64,000 bases of DNA from Chitinophaga flava (lineage in GTDB: Bacteria; Bacteroidota; Bacteroidia; Chitinophagales; Chitinophagaceae), in assembly GCF_003308995.1 (NCBI RefSeq), contig NZ_QFFJ01000002.1, positions 2,232,001 to 2,296,000 on the forward strand, written 5' to 3'. Position numbers and translations under genes: made by a program. Under the pieces are notes generated by a model that was given only the letters and a program-made list of their open reading frames with translations, had not been told where the DNA came from and did no database searches. Shown here in pieces: positions 17,050-24,675 of the stretch (within the stretch, counting starts at the first letter, position 1; each line of letters starts with the position of its first letter).

Positions 17050-17928
17050 TTATTGAATGGGGAAATAAATTTCTACCAGCTGTTTGTCGGGTGGTGTATT
17101 AGTAGGGTCAGAGACAAATTTTTCGAAGAAAGGTTCATCCCGCAGTTCATAGCCGCTATTGGGTAGCCATTCTCTGAAAATCATGTCGTGTATAGTTCCC
17201 AGATGATGATAGGGGCCCTCATAGTGAAAGACCGCATATCGCCCTCCGGCTAAGGTTTTTACGCCGATATCGCCTCTGGGCTTAACTTCCTGATGAATGG
17301 TGAGGCATACATCAGAACGGAGTTTGTCCGCCGGTGTAACATTAGGATCATCATGATAAATTCCGATATGGTCTGCTTCAGCTGGCAGCAGGTTTTCTTC
17401 GGCGAGAAAGCTCCATAGCCTGGCATAGGCACCGGGATAATCCACCTGGTCGGGGCTTCCGGTGAGGCGGACATAGATTACAGGTTGATTTTCCCGGTTG
17501 ATGATTTGTGCGCTCAGTTGGAGGTAGCGCTGGAGCTCCTGGTTCGTTGTTTTCATTTCTTTGCTTTTAGTCAGATAGATATTTTGATTTGTCTTGTAGA
17601 TGAGGGGAGAAATGCCATAGAGAAGTTTGAATGCCCGTGAAAGGGAGGACGGTGTTGCAAAACCTATCTGGTAGGCAATATTTTCGATCGGCAGTTCAGA
17701 ATATCGCAGTAACAACGCAGCCTTTTCCAGCCGGATACGGGATATATAGGCGGCAAGCGTTTCTTCCTGCATGGCTTTGAAAATTCTGTGAAAATGAAAG
17801 GCCGAGAAATTGGATATACCGGCAAGTGTTTTCAGGTCTATCTCTTCACCGAGGTGATGGTTGATGTATTCGATGACTACATTGATTCTGTTCTGATAAT
17901 CTTCTCTGGTAACTATTTTGGATTGCAT
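17050..17928 (-). CDS. AraC-family regulator with GyrI-like effector domain
   Basis: 292 residues. Residues ~8-110 form the double helix-turn-helix of AraC/XylS regulators ('LKTLAGISNFSAFHFHRIFK', 'IENIAYQIGFATPSSLSRAFK'), and from ~135 a GyrI-like/BmrR-type small-molecule-binding domain follows ('GVKTLAGGRYAVFHYEGPY'). This order is that of Rob- and SoxS-like multidrug or stress regulators. The ATG at 17928 lies only 4 nt after a TAnnTTTG -7 element, so the mRNA is probably leaderless. Its target is unknown. Confidence 0.87.
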   Translation of the reverse strand: MQSKIVTREDYQNRINVVIEYINHHLGEEIDLKTLAGISNFSAFHFHRIFKAMQEETLAAYISRIRLEKAALLLRYSELPIENIAYQIGFATPSSLSRAFKLLYGISPLIYKTNQNIYLTKSKEMKTTNQELQRYLQLSAQIINRENQPVIYVRLTGSPDQVDYPGAYARLWSFLAEENLLPAEADHIGIYHDDPNVTPADKLRSDVCLTIHQEVKPRGDIGVKTLAGGRYAVFHYEGPYHHLGTIHDMIFREWLPNSGYELRDEPFFEKFVSDPTNTPPDKQLVEIYFPIQ

Positions 17929-17932
17929 AGGG

Positions 17933-17940
17933 CAAAGGTA
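17933..17940 (-). promoter_or_regulatory. promoter -7 element of the AraC-GyrI gene
   Basis: Minus-strand TACCTTTG, ending 5 nt before the ATG; a clear -33 TTG was not seen. Confidence 0.55.
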
Positions 17941-18280
17941 TAGGTTCAGGCGGTGGAGTACTTTGCTTAACTTGCTAAATATACAACCAGTTGTAAAAAA
18001 GGCCGGTCCGGTTTACACCAGGCCAGCCTTGAACGTTAGGACAAAACGAACCGCCTTAAAAATAAAAATGGCCGGTTCTCCGAAAGAGTTGGCCGGCCTG
18101 CACGAGCTAAGGGTTATAATACGCTGACTGTAAGCTATTGCTTTGGTTTGTTTTTGATGATCAAAAAAAACATTTTTAATGGTAAGGATTCCTAAATGTA
18201 TAGCATAAATTTATTTCTGCAAAAAATGAAAAGGGGTATTTGTTGATTGCCGGAAAACGCCCGATGTCCTCATTTTTTTC
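17941..18280. other. intergenic, two GC-rich hairpins, no gene
   Basis: On the minus strand two terminator-like structures occur in tandem, one near 18060-18105 (GGCCGG/CCGGCC arms followed by ATTTTTATTTTT) and one near 17996-18031 (AAGGCTGG with CCGGCCTT followed by TTTT). They lie upstream of the AraC gene and could insulate it from readthrough from the reductase gene. Confidence 0.4.
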
Positions 18281-18811
18281 TTAGAGATGATCAATGAATG
18301 TTAGGTACTCCCGGGCATTTTCCTCCACTGTGGCCGTTTCCGGATTATGCTCCGCACCATAAAAGGCAAAGAAGAACCGGTAATCAGCCCGGACATAATT
18401 AAACGTGACTTCAAAAGGAGCTGTCAGTTCCCGTAATGTATATTGATATCGCCCATTTGCGCTGTAATCGTTTTCCCGGATACCGGCAGTAATGCCCAGC
18501 GCAATTTTTTTGCCTGCCAGCCTGTAACCGCTACCTTTTCCATAAGCCCAGCCATGGGTCAATACCTCGTCCAGCCACTTTTTGAAAAAGGGCGGACAGT
18601 TAAACCAATAGAAGGGAAACTGGAAGATGATTTTATCATGGGCTTCCAGTAGCTGTTGTTCCCGCGCTATATCTATTTTTTCGTCCGGATACTGCTGGTG
18701 CAGATCATGAAGGGTGTATTTGTCGGGATGTTTTTTTAATGCTTCCAGCCAAAGCCTGTTTATAAGAGAACTTTCTAAGTTCGGGTGAATAATGATAACC
18801 AGTGTTTTCAT
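18281..18811 (-). CDS. NAD(P)H-dependent quinone oxidoreductase, flavodoxin fold
   Basis: About 176 residues of the KefF/MdaB/NQO group. It begins 'MKTLVIIIHPNLESS', the FMN/FAD phosphate region, and contains 'IFQFPFYWFNCPPFFKKWLDEV' spread over ~75-98 and 'YGKGSGYRLAGKKIALGI', both hallmarks of the family. It reduces quinones or azo compounds by two electrons. The ATG at 18811 is preferred over the longer frame, whose extra 19 residues would overlap the promoter. It is divergent from an HxlR gene with a shared palindromic operator, so HxlR very likely controls it. Confidence 0.87.
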   Translation of the reverse strand: MKTLVIIIHPNLESSLINRLWLEALKKHPDKYTLHDLHQQYPDEKIDIAREQQLLEAHDKIIFQFPFYWFNCPPFFKKWLDEVLTHGWAYGKGSGYRLAGKKIALGITAGIRENDYSANGRYQYTLRELTAPFEVTFNYVRADYRFFFAFYGAEHNPETATVEENAREYLTFIDHL

Positions 18812-18888
18812 TGTATCATGTGTTTTATTTGCTGGCGCAAAAGTGAGATTCATAGCAGGATAAGGCAATAAGGGGGTAATTAATCACC

Positions 18889-18908
18889 TGGTGATAAATT
18901 TATCACCA
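18889..18908. promoter_or_regulatory. perfect 20-bp palindrome, likely HxlR operator
   Basis: Half-site TGGTGATAAA followed directly by its complement. A further partial half-site (TTAATCACC) lies just to the left. It sits centrally in the 142-bp region between the divergent reductase and HxlR genes. Confidence 0.8.
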
Positions 18909-18930
18909 TGCGCGCAAACCGGGTTTTCGT

Positions 18931-18938
18931 TATTTTTG
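18931..18938 (+). promoter_or_regulatory. promoter -7 element of the HxlR gene
   Basis: TATTTTTG matches TAnnTTTG, 15 bp before the ATG. On the other strand CACTTTTG (18845-18838) is a one-mismatch -7 element for the reductase gene. Confidence 0.6.
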
Positions 18939-18953
18939 TGACCAATAAGAAGA

Positions 18954-19331
18954 ATGAAGATGATGTATCAAAGGAAAATACCCATTGATTATAGTTGTGG
19001 TCTTAGTATTGCGATGGAGGTGGTAGGATCGAAGTGGAAGTTTTGTATTCTGGATGAAATTTCAAAAGGGGCTACCCGTCCGCGTGATCTGGTAAAGGAA
19101 ATCAATGGCATCAGCAAACGGGTATTACAGAACCAGCTGAAGGAGCTGGAGATGCATGACCTGCTTGGTAAAATCGTTTATTCAGAAGTGCCTTTGCGCG
19201 TGGAGTATTACCTGACCCCGGCAGGAGAAACATTAATGCCGCTGATTGCTGCCGTTAATAAATGGGGGGAAGGTTATGCTCCCCGGCTGAAAGAGATATT
19301 GGAAGGCGAGCCGACGACGGTGCCGGTGTGA
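18954..19331 (+). CDS. HxlR-family winged-helix regulator
   Basis: 125 residues with the family opening 'DYSCGLSIAMEVVGSKWKF', the HTH region 'RPRDLVKEINGISKRVLQNQLKEL' spread over ~42-66, and 'VEYYLTPAGETLMPLI'. HxlR proteins are dimeric sensors of quinones or aldehydes, often through a conserved cysteine, here Cys15 or Cys31. It is divergent from a quinone reductase gene and a perfect palindrome lies between them, matching the usual HxlR/YodB arrangement. Confidence 0.88.
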   Translation: MKMMYQRKIPIDYSCGLSIAMEVVGSKWKFCILDEISKGATRPRDLVKEINGISKRVLQNQLKELEMHDLLGKIVYSEVPLRVEYYLTPAGETLMPLIAAVNKWGEGYAPRLKEILEGEPTTVPV

Positions 19332-19347
19332 GCTTTTGTCACCAGAG

Positions 19348-19383
19348 AAAGCGTGATATATCTGTCCGGATGTATCACGCTTT
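19348..19383 (+). terminator. hairpin after the HxlR gene
   Basis: AAAGCGTGATA with its exact complement around a 14-nt loop, followed by a short T-rich stretch. Confidence 0.6.
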
Positions 19384-19781
19384 GTTGTTTATGCAATATT
19401 TTCACAGTTGGTTAGGAGTGATGATATTGCAGTCTTTCGTGTAGGAATATACGCTATATTTGATTCTCTGTAGTATCGGAGAAATAAAAATTTTATTATT
19501 AGTTTTTACTTTTGTAAAATTGATAACGGATATATGTAGCAAAAAGTTATCGGTTTATCACCTGTTCTGTAGTCCTCCTTCCGGCTGATTTCGGGAGGAA
19601 ATCCACTTAGCTTCAATCTTACGGCATTTTATCACTACAATACCCATCCATACAGCGACATAAAATAGTTGTAATCCATATTTTTCACCCTCTAAATAAT
19701 AACCTATGTTGTTTAATCCTTAGTCTGTAGAAAGCATTTAAACTGACTTTTGTTATTCATTCTTAACCCAAAAGAAACAAC
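19384..19781. other. AT-rich intergenic with promoter-like boxes
   Basis: No gene is supported. Two exact TAnnTTTG matches (TATATTTG at 19455-19462 and TACTTTTG at 19507-19514) could drive the glutaminase operon with a long leader, but neither has a clear -33 partner. Confidence 0.4.
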
Positions 19782-20153
19782 TTGAGAAGTTTCCTGTTCA
19801 TCTGGTTTTTATTTTTCACGAACCTTATTATCGTAAGCACTGCCTGTAATAAATCCACGTCTATGGCTTTCCAGGAGACCCGACAACCCGTACTGCTGGG
19901 AGAATATACCCCTTATCTGGTCACTAAAAACGGTGATGTCGTTACTGCCGGGTTTGTACAATCTGCACGGCTTTATAAGCTAAACCTGCGCATGACTAAT
20001 GCCAGACAATATCTCAGACAACTTAGCCTGGCCTTAAAAAAGGATATGCCCGTAAAGGTGATGGTGTATAAAGACAGTGATGACATTGCATCAGTGACTG
20101 TAGCCTCTGAAGCAGCCAAACAACGATATATAGACGCTAAGAAGAAGCCCTGA
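19782..20153 (+). CDS. stand-alone protein-glutaminase propeptide-like lipoprotein
   Basis: 123 residues with a lipoprotein signal ending 'IVSTACNKS'. The rest matches the pro-region of the next gene: 'PVLLGE(Y/F)TPY' and 'GFVQSARL(Y/F)' are shared, followed by a similar charged helix and 'ASVTVASEAAKQ' against 'AGVEKASRPAIE'. The catalytic domain is absent. It starts with TTG, because an in-frame TAA lies six codons upstream and no ATG precedes the signal. The propeptide of protein-glutaminase blocks its active site, so a separate, membrane-anchored copy could act as an inhibitor or chaperone of the downstream enzyme (inference). The genes are 46 bp apart. Confidence 0.7.
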   Translation: MRSFLFIWFLFFTNLIIVSTACNKSTSMAFQETRQPVLLGEYTPYLVTKNGDVVTAGFVQSARLYKLNLRMTNARQYLRQLSLALKKDMPVKVMVYKDSDDIASVTVASEAAKQRYIDAKKKP

Positions 20154-20199
20154 TGAGCGGTTGTCTCTTTTAATCTGAAAAAATCAAAATCTTTATCAA

Positions 20200-21105
20200 A
20201 TGAAAAAAACCTTATTGGGACTGCTGGTAGTAGTCACACTGGCGGTCGTGTCCATTGTTGCCTGTAAGAAAGGGGCAGACGAATCTGTAGCCAACGTTAA
20301 ATCAGAAAAACCGGTATTGCTCGGCGAATTTACTCCATACCGCCTGGATGTTACCGGTAATAAGGCCACCATCGGCTTTGTACAATCAGCCCGTTTGTTT
20401 TCCCTTGATACCAGACAACACGAAGATTTATTGACCCAGCTTCGTGCTGCCCGTGATAACGATGAGCCAATCAGAGTAAATATATACGAAGGCACGAATG
20501 AAATTGCGGGCGTGGAAAAAGCTTCCCGGCCAGCCATAGAAGCCTATCAGGCTTCCAAAACCACCAAACAGGTGGTGCGCAGTGAAAACATGCCCATTAT
20601 TCCTGATTTAGCGACACTTAATAGTCTGTTTAATCTTTGTAAAACGCCTACCATTCCTTACAAGTATGCTGCAGATGGTTGTTATGCCAGAGCACATAAA
20701 ATGCGTCAGATACTGCTGGCACAGGGTTATGATTGCGACAAACTTTTTGTGTATGGTAACCTGGCCGCCAATACCGGCAGCTGTTGCGTATACTGGGGTT
20801 ATCACGTAGCGCCGCTGGTACGTTTCAAAGATGCTGCAGGAGTTGTTCAGCTGAGAATTCTGGATCCGTCTCTGTTCACCGGTCCGGTAGATCAGACCAC
20901 CTGGCTTAACAAATGCCGCGATATCAATTGCGACTCAGGAGCCGGTATCTCAGGAACTTCCCAGCAGCCTGGCAATGTGTATGTAAGGGTATCCACCGGT
21001 ACTTTGATTTATGATGACAACTATGCCAAAACCAACTGCACTATTACTGCTTACACCGGCTTGTCCGGCTGCATTGCCACCGGCAATAACAGCGCATGCT
21101 GGTAA
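20200..21105 (+). CDS. protein-glutamine glutaminase precursor (protein deamidase)
   Basis: 301 residues: a lipoprotein-type signal (Cys22 in 'VACKK'), a pro-region (~35-130), then a catalytic domain closely resembling protein-glutaminase of Chryseobacterium proteolyticum. 'DGCYARAHKMRQIL' holds Cys161, 'WGYHVAPLV' His202 and 'ILDPSLF' Asp222; the spacings of 41 and 20 residues equal those of the known Cys41-His82-Asp102 triad. Further cysteines (pairs near 195-196 and 239-300) would form disulfides. The enzyme deamidates glutamine side chains in folded proteins outside the cell. It follows a free propeptide-like lipoprotein gene. A lipid anchor on the precursor, if real, differs from the secreted enzyme. 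Confidence 0.88.
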   Translation: MKKTLLGLLVVVTLAVVSIVACKKGADESVANVKSEKPVLLGEFTPYRLDVTGNKATIGFVQSARLFSLDTRQHEDLLTQLRAARDNDEPIRVNIYEGTNEIAGVEKASRPAIEAYQASKTTKQVVRSENMPIIPDLATLNSLFNLCKTPTIPYKYAADGCYARAHKMRQILLAQGYDCDKLFVYGNLAANTGSCCVYWGYHVAPLVRFKDAAGVVQLRILDPSLFTGPVDQTTWLNKCRDINCDSGAGISGTSQQPGNVYVRVSTGTLIYDDNYAKTNCTITAYTGLSGCIATGNNSACW

Positions 21106-21190
21106 TTGATTTACCTGACACCCATCTGTATAAATTACCTGTGCCCCTGTATTATCGCAGGGGCCGGGTAATATTACGGAAGATTCCCTC

Positions 21191-21730
21191 TTATGCAAAA
21201 AAGGCTGCCGGATATTCTACTACGCCATTCACTCCATTCAGTCCGTCTTTTGTAAGTTCAATCGCCATACAATATTCATCCGGTACATCAAATGGCAGCT
21301 TAATACCGAATTCGCTGGCTTTTTTATAACCAAATCTGGGGTAGTACGCTGCATGCCCCAATAATACCACCGACCGGAATCCTGCTTCCCTTGCCTTTTG
21401 ATGTGCCGCTTCAATCAGCCTGCCACCAATTCCCTGGTGCTGGTACGCTGGTATCACGGAAACCGGTGCCAGGGCCAGAGAAGTAAACTCATCCTGTTCA
21501 TTTTTTATTTTAATGGGGGTAAGCAGAATATGCCCTATGATCTGTTGGCCGGATACGGCTACCAGCGACAGTGCCGGGATGAATCCGGGTGATTGCCGCA
21601 GTCTTTGTACCAGCCATTGCTCCTGATGATCGGAGTGCTCCATCTGCTTAAATGCATTTTCAATCACCTTAAAAACGGCTTCGTAATCAGCGGCCTCTTC
21701 TTGCCGGATGATAAAGTTAGGTGTAGTCAT
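21191..21730 (-). CDS. GNAT N-acetyltransferase (YhbS-like)
   Basis: 179 residues. 'NFIIRQEEAADYEAVFKVIE' is a typical GNAT N-terminus, 'LAPVSVIPAYQHQGIGGRLIE' (spread over ~87-107) contains the acetyl-CoA loop QxxGIG, and 'VVLLGHAAYYPRFGY' identifies the YhbS-like subgroup. The acceptor is unknown. It is convergent with the protein-glutaminase gene and divergent from the heme lipoprotein gene. Confidence 0.85.
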   Translation of the reverse strand: MTTPNFIIRQEEAADYEAVFKVIENAFKQMEHSDHQEQWLVQRLRQSPGFIPALSLVAVSGQQIIGHILLTPIKIKNEQDEFTSLALAPVSVIPAYQHQGIGGRLIEAAHQKAREAGFRSVVLLGHAAYYPRFGYKKASEFGIKLPFDVPDEYCMAIELTKDGLNGVNGVVEYPAAFFA

Positions 21731-21801
21731 AGGTGTAAAGATAAATATATGCTGTACAACAACTTTGCGGTGGCGGGATTGTTCTCTATTAAAAACTGCA
21801 T

Positions 21802-22287
21802 ATGAAATACCCCATCGGCTTGTTTGCCTTATTGTTGATGGCCTGCGGCGGAGGCTCGGGCAATAATGGTGATCTGCAAAACAGAGTAGACAGTCTGGAG
21901 CAGCATGTGGGCACTACATTTAAACCTGAGCTCGGAGAGTTTATGACCTATATCCAGATACATCATGCCAAGCTGTGGTTTGCCGGCACAGAAGGAAACT
22001 GGGACCTGGCGAATTTTGCACTGAAGGAGATGGACCTGACATTTAGCAGGGCACAGCAGTACTGCGCTGACAGGCCGGAATTAAAGTCCCTTCCCATGAT
22101 CACTGCCCCTATGGACAGCATGAAAAAAGCCGTGGCTGCTAAAGACATGCAACAGTTTAAAAGCAGCTTTACAGTGCTGACCAATACTTGTAACAATTGT
22201 CACCGTGCTACACAACACGCCTTTAATGTTATTACGGTGCCAACTACTCCGCCTTTCAGCAATCAGAGTTTTAAACCCGCTCAGTGA
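21802..22287 (+). CDS. lipoprotein with a single c-type heme motif
   Basis: 161 residues: signal peptide with lipobox ending 'LLMACGGG' (Cys15), a short coiled stretch ('LQNRVDSLEQHV'), mostly helical sequence, and the heme attachment motif C-N-N-C-H near residue 132 followed by 'RATQHAFNVI'. The layout of a C-terminal CxxCH after helices resembles cytochrome c'-like four-helix proteins. It is probably a periplasmic electron-transfer or sensor protein anchored to a membrane. A Crp/Fnr gene remnant lies just downstream on the other strand. Confidence 0.75.
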   Translation: MKYPIGLFALLLMACGGGSGNNGDLQNRVDSLEQHVGTTFKPELGEFMTYIQIHHAKLWFAGTEGNWDLANFALKEMDLTFSRAQQYCADRPELKSLPMITAPMDSMKKAVAAKDMQQFKSSFTVLTNTCNNCHRATQHAFNVITVPTTPPFSNQSFKPAQ

Positions 22288-22419
22288 GCAGAAGAGATGG
22301 CGCTTCATGCCTCCGGAGTAATGTCCCAGATAAGAAGCAACATAATATTGAGGGGCCCTCTGTAGTACCTGAGGGTTACCTTTTATGAGATTCAGATAAC
22401 GTATTTCGGGTTTCTTCAA
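22288..22419 (-). pseudogene. Crp/Fnr-family regulator, C-terminal remnant
   Basis: Minus-strand codons read 'KKPEIRYLNLIKG' then 'VLQRAPQYYVASYLG', the unmistakable segment just before the recognition helix of Bacteroidota Crp/Fnr regulators. After 'YLG' the frame is lost; the next frame continues 'DITPEA-stop-SAIS', matching the expected 'ITPEALSRIR'. An in-frame TGA directly upstream removes everything N-terminal. The fragment is therefore a decayed 3' end with at least one frameshift. Its neighbour, the heme lipoprotein, is intact. Confidence 0.55.
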
Positions 22420-22551
22420 TCATAAATACGAGTTTCTTTGGGTAAGCCGAAGAAATTGCGCTTCCGCAATCAGCCTGCCGGTCGCTCAAATTCAGGATGA
22501 AATCGCGCTCTTATTTGCGGAGTATATTTTTAACCAGATATGGAAAAAATA

Positions 22552-22597
22552 TTTTGAGCAACCAAATAGTTGCGTATATTTGCAACTGAATGGTTGC
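22552..22597 (+). promoter_or_regulatory. promoter with two palindromic ArsR-type operators
   Basis: TTTTG (22552-22556), an 18-bp spacer and TATATTTG (22575-22582) form a good Bacteroidota promoter. It is flanked by GCAACCAAATAGTTGC (22558-22573) and GCAACTGAATGGTTGC (22582-22597), both with GCAAC/GTTGC arms around 6 bp. Such sites precede arsR-SRPBCC operons. Confidence 0.75.
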
Positions 22598-22600
22598 TGA

Positions 22601-22678
22601 ATGGAAGTGAACAGACACAGGAGTAGAAATGTTTTTCAAAACAATAGTGAATCTGGTCAGGACAAATGCCTGATTTAA
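22601..22678 (+). pseudogene. possible ArsR regulator N-terminal remnant
   Basis: From the ATG at 22601 the frame reads 'MEVNRHRSRNVFQ', close to the usual start of the ArsR proteins encoded upstream of AHSA1 genes ('..R.DVFQAIADPTRR'). One base later the alternative frame continues 'TIVNLVR', as expected after a frameshift. The 80-odd remaining codons of an ArsR gene are missing, and the AHSA1 start follows at once. The promoter and operators upstream are intact. Confidence 0.4.
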
Positions 22679-23089
22679 TGAATCCGACAAATATTGTAAA
22701 CAATAAAACAGGAAAAATGCATAATCTGGCATTTGACTTCTCTGTCAACAAAGAAAACAAAACGATTACCATCAAACGGGAGTTTGCGGCGGAGCGGCCT
22801 TTGGTATGGGACGCCTATACGAAAAGTGAGCTGCTGGATCAATGGTGGGCACCTAAACCCTGGAAGGCCAGGACCCAATCAATGGACTTCCGCGAAGGTG
22901 GCCGTTGGCTTTATGCCATGGTAGGCCCTGCCGGAGAAGAACACTGGGCGGTGGCCGATTACCAAACCATCATAAAACATCAGCAATTCATCGGAGTGGA
23001 TGCTTTTACAGATGCAGATGGGCTTCAGGGAGGGTATTACCATGGCTATGGAAGGACTCGATGAATTATTATCTTCAATTAAAAAATAA
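22666..23089 (+). pseudogene. AHSA1/SRPBCC-domain gene with internal deletion
   Basis: The first ~125 codons encode a normal SRPBCC (Aha1/START-like) protein: 'ITIKREFAAERPLVWDAYT', 'LLDQWWAPKPW', 'MDFREGGRWLYAMVGP'. After 'DAFTDADG' the frame continues only with 'LQGGYYHGYGRTR' and stops at 23064. In a shifted frame the same DNA reads 'GFREGITMAMEGLDELLSSIKK' in pieces (stop 23087-23089), which is the family's normal C-terminus. About 40-45 residues of the middle are missing. The protein is thus truncated and probably non-functional. The DoxX-like gene downstream is intact. Confidence 0.75.
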
Positions 23090-23116
23090 ATACAATCAGA
23101 CCAAAATCAAATCAGA

Positions 23117-23494
23117 ATGAAAAAGAAAATTTTGTTTGTCGTATGTCTTCTTTTCGGGTTAATGTTTATCAATGCAGGCCTGAATAAATTTTTCAACTAC
23201 ATGCCTGCGCCCAAGGACCTGCCTGAAACTATGCTCAAACAGATGGGGGCTTTTATGACTATCAGCTGGTTAATGCCATTAATTGGTACAGCAGAAGTGG
23301 TAGGTGGAGTACTTTTCATTACCGGAAAATTCAGAGCACTCGGTGCTATTATCATCCTCCCGGTAATGATTGGTATTGTATTAACCAATCTGTTGTATGT
23401 TCCGTCCGGATTACCGATGGTGCTGGTGTTGCTGGCCATCAACATCTGGGTGATCATTGAGAACAGACAGAAATATATGCCGATGATCAGCTAG
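23117..23494 (+). CDS. DoxX-like small membrane protein
   Basis: 125 residues with four predicted membrane helices and the DoxX-type motif 'GLMFINAGLNKFFNYM' in helix 1. DoxX-like proteins are small quinol-oxidase-related or redox-stress membrane proteins without a settled reaction. It is the last gene of the arsR/AHSA1/doxX set, 28 bp after the old AHSA1 stop, and remains intact although both upstream genes are damaged. It would be read from the promoter at 22552. Confidence 0.8.
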   Translation: MKKKILFVVCLLFGLMFINAGLNKFFNYMPAPKDLPETMLKQMGAFMTISWLMPLIGTAEVVGGVLFITGKFRALGAIIILPVMIGIVLTNLLYVPSGLPMVLVLLAINIWVIIENRQKYMPMIS

Positions 23495-23501
23495 TATGTG
23501 A

Positions 23502-24623
23502 TCAGTGCATGGAATTCCGTCGTACTGGTTGTTCTGTTAAACGGGGATAGTCGGTATATCCTTTTTCCCCGGAAAGATAGTAGGTGGTCCTGTCGAGGTT
23601 ATTTAACGGAGCCTGATTGCTGAAACGCTCCACCAGATCAGGGTTGGCAATAAATAATTCGCCGAATGAAACCATATCTGCAATACCGTCAGCAATGATG
23701 TCATTCGCCGTTTGCTGGTCAAAACCTCTGTTCACAATATATGTTCCTTTATACAGCTGGCGGAATCGCTGGGCCACAGCCCTTATCTGCACAGATGCCG
23801 GTATCGCCAGCCCTGGCTCAGGGAATCCGGCCAGGTGCAGATATGCCAGGTCATATTTGTTCAGCTGACTGCTGATGTGATCAAATAAGGGAATTGTTTC
23901 ATTATCTGTCACGATACCAAAAGCATTGTTCCACGTAGGAGAAATACGGATGCCAACATGGGAGAGGGGAATACCTTCCCCTATGGCATCCAGTACTTCA
24001 AAAAGGAAGCGGCTTCTGTTTTCGATGCTGCCGCCGTATGCGTCTGTTCTCTGATTGGAACATTTTGCAAAAAACTGATGAAACAGATAGCCGTTGGCTG
24101 CATGAATTTCTACTCCATCAAAACCCGCTTCTATGGCATGGGTAGCGGCTTGTGCAAAGTCCTGCACGGTTTGCCGGATATCGGCAGCGCTCATCTCTCT
24201 GGGAACAACTGCCGGCGTATAGCCTTTGACGGTATATACGCCACAGTTGGGATCAATGGCGGAAGGAGAGAGGGGGAGCCTGCCATCCAGCAAACTAGGA
24301 TGGGATACACGTCCAACGTGCCATAGTTGTGCAAATATTTTACCATTCTGCTGATGTACCTGTGTGGTTACCTGCCGCCAGGCTTTAGCCTGTTCCGGCG
24401 TGTAGATACCGGGTATATTAGGGCCTCCAACGGCATCGGGGCTGACAGCGATACCTTCTGTAACGATCAATCCTGCCGATGCTCGCTGGCCGTAGTATTG
24501 AGCCATCAGTGGTGTGGCTATACGGGACGCTGTGTCGGCCCTGCCCCTTGTCATCGGGGCCATCACAACACGGTTCCGCAAATTAAGATATGGAGAGTAG
24601 TATGGTTCCAGTAATTTGTTCAT
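23502..24623 (-). CDS. alkene reductase, Old Yellow Enzyme family
   Basis: 373 residues, an FMN-binding TIM barrel. Family marks include 'RVVMAPMTRGRA' at the N-terminus, 'FAQLWHVGRVSHP', the substrate-anion site 'VEIHAANGYLFHQFF' and 'YGGSIENRSRF'. These enzymes use NADPH to reduce activated C=C bonds, nitro groups or nitrate esters. The AraC gene 52 bp upstream on the same strand may be co-transcribed or regulate it. The gene ends 8 bp from the convergent DoxX gene. Confidence 0.9.
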   Translation of the reverse strand: MNKLLEPYYSPYLNLRNRVVMAPMTRGRADTASRIATPLMAQYYGQRASAGLIVTEGIAVSPDAVGGPNIPGIYTPEQAKAWRQVTTQVHQQNGKIFAQLWHVGRVSHPSLLDGRLPLSPSAIDPNCGVYTVKGYTPAVVPREMSAADIRQTVQDFAQAATHAIEAGFDGVEIHAANGYLFHQFFAKCSNQRTDAYGGSIENRSRFLFEVLDAIGEGIPLSHVGIRISPTWNNAFGIVTDNETIPLFDHISSQLNKYDLAYLHLAGFPEPGLAIPASVQIRAVAQRFRQLYKGTYIVNRGFDQQTANDIIADGIADMVSFGELFIANPDLVERFSNQAPLNNLDRTTYYLSGEKGYTDYPRLTEQPVRRNSMH

Positions 24624-24675
24624 GTTTACAAAACTACGGACTCATGATTAGTATAAATTGTAAAAAAGCGACATC

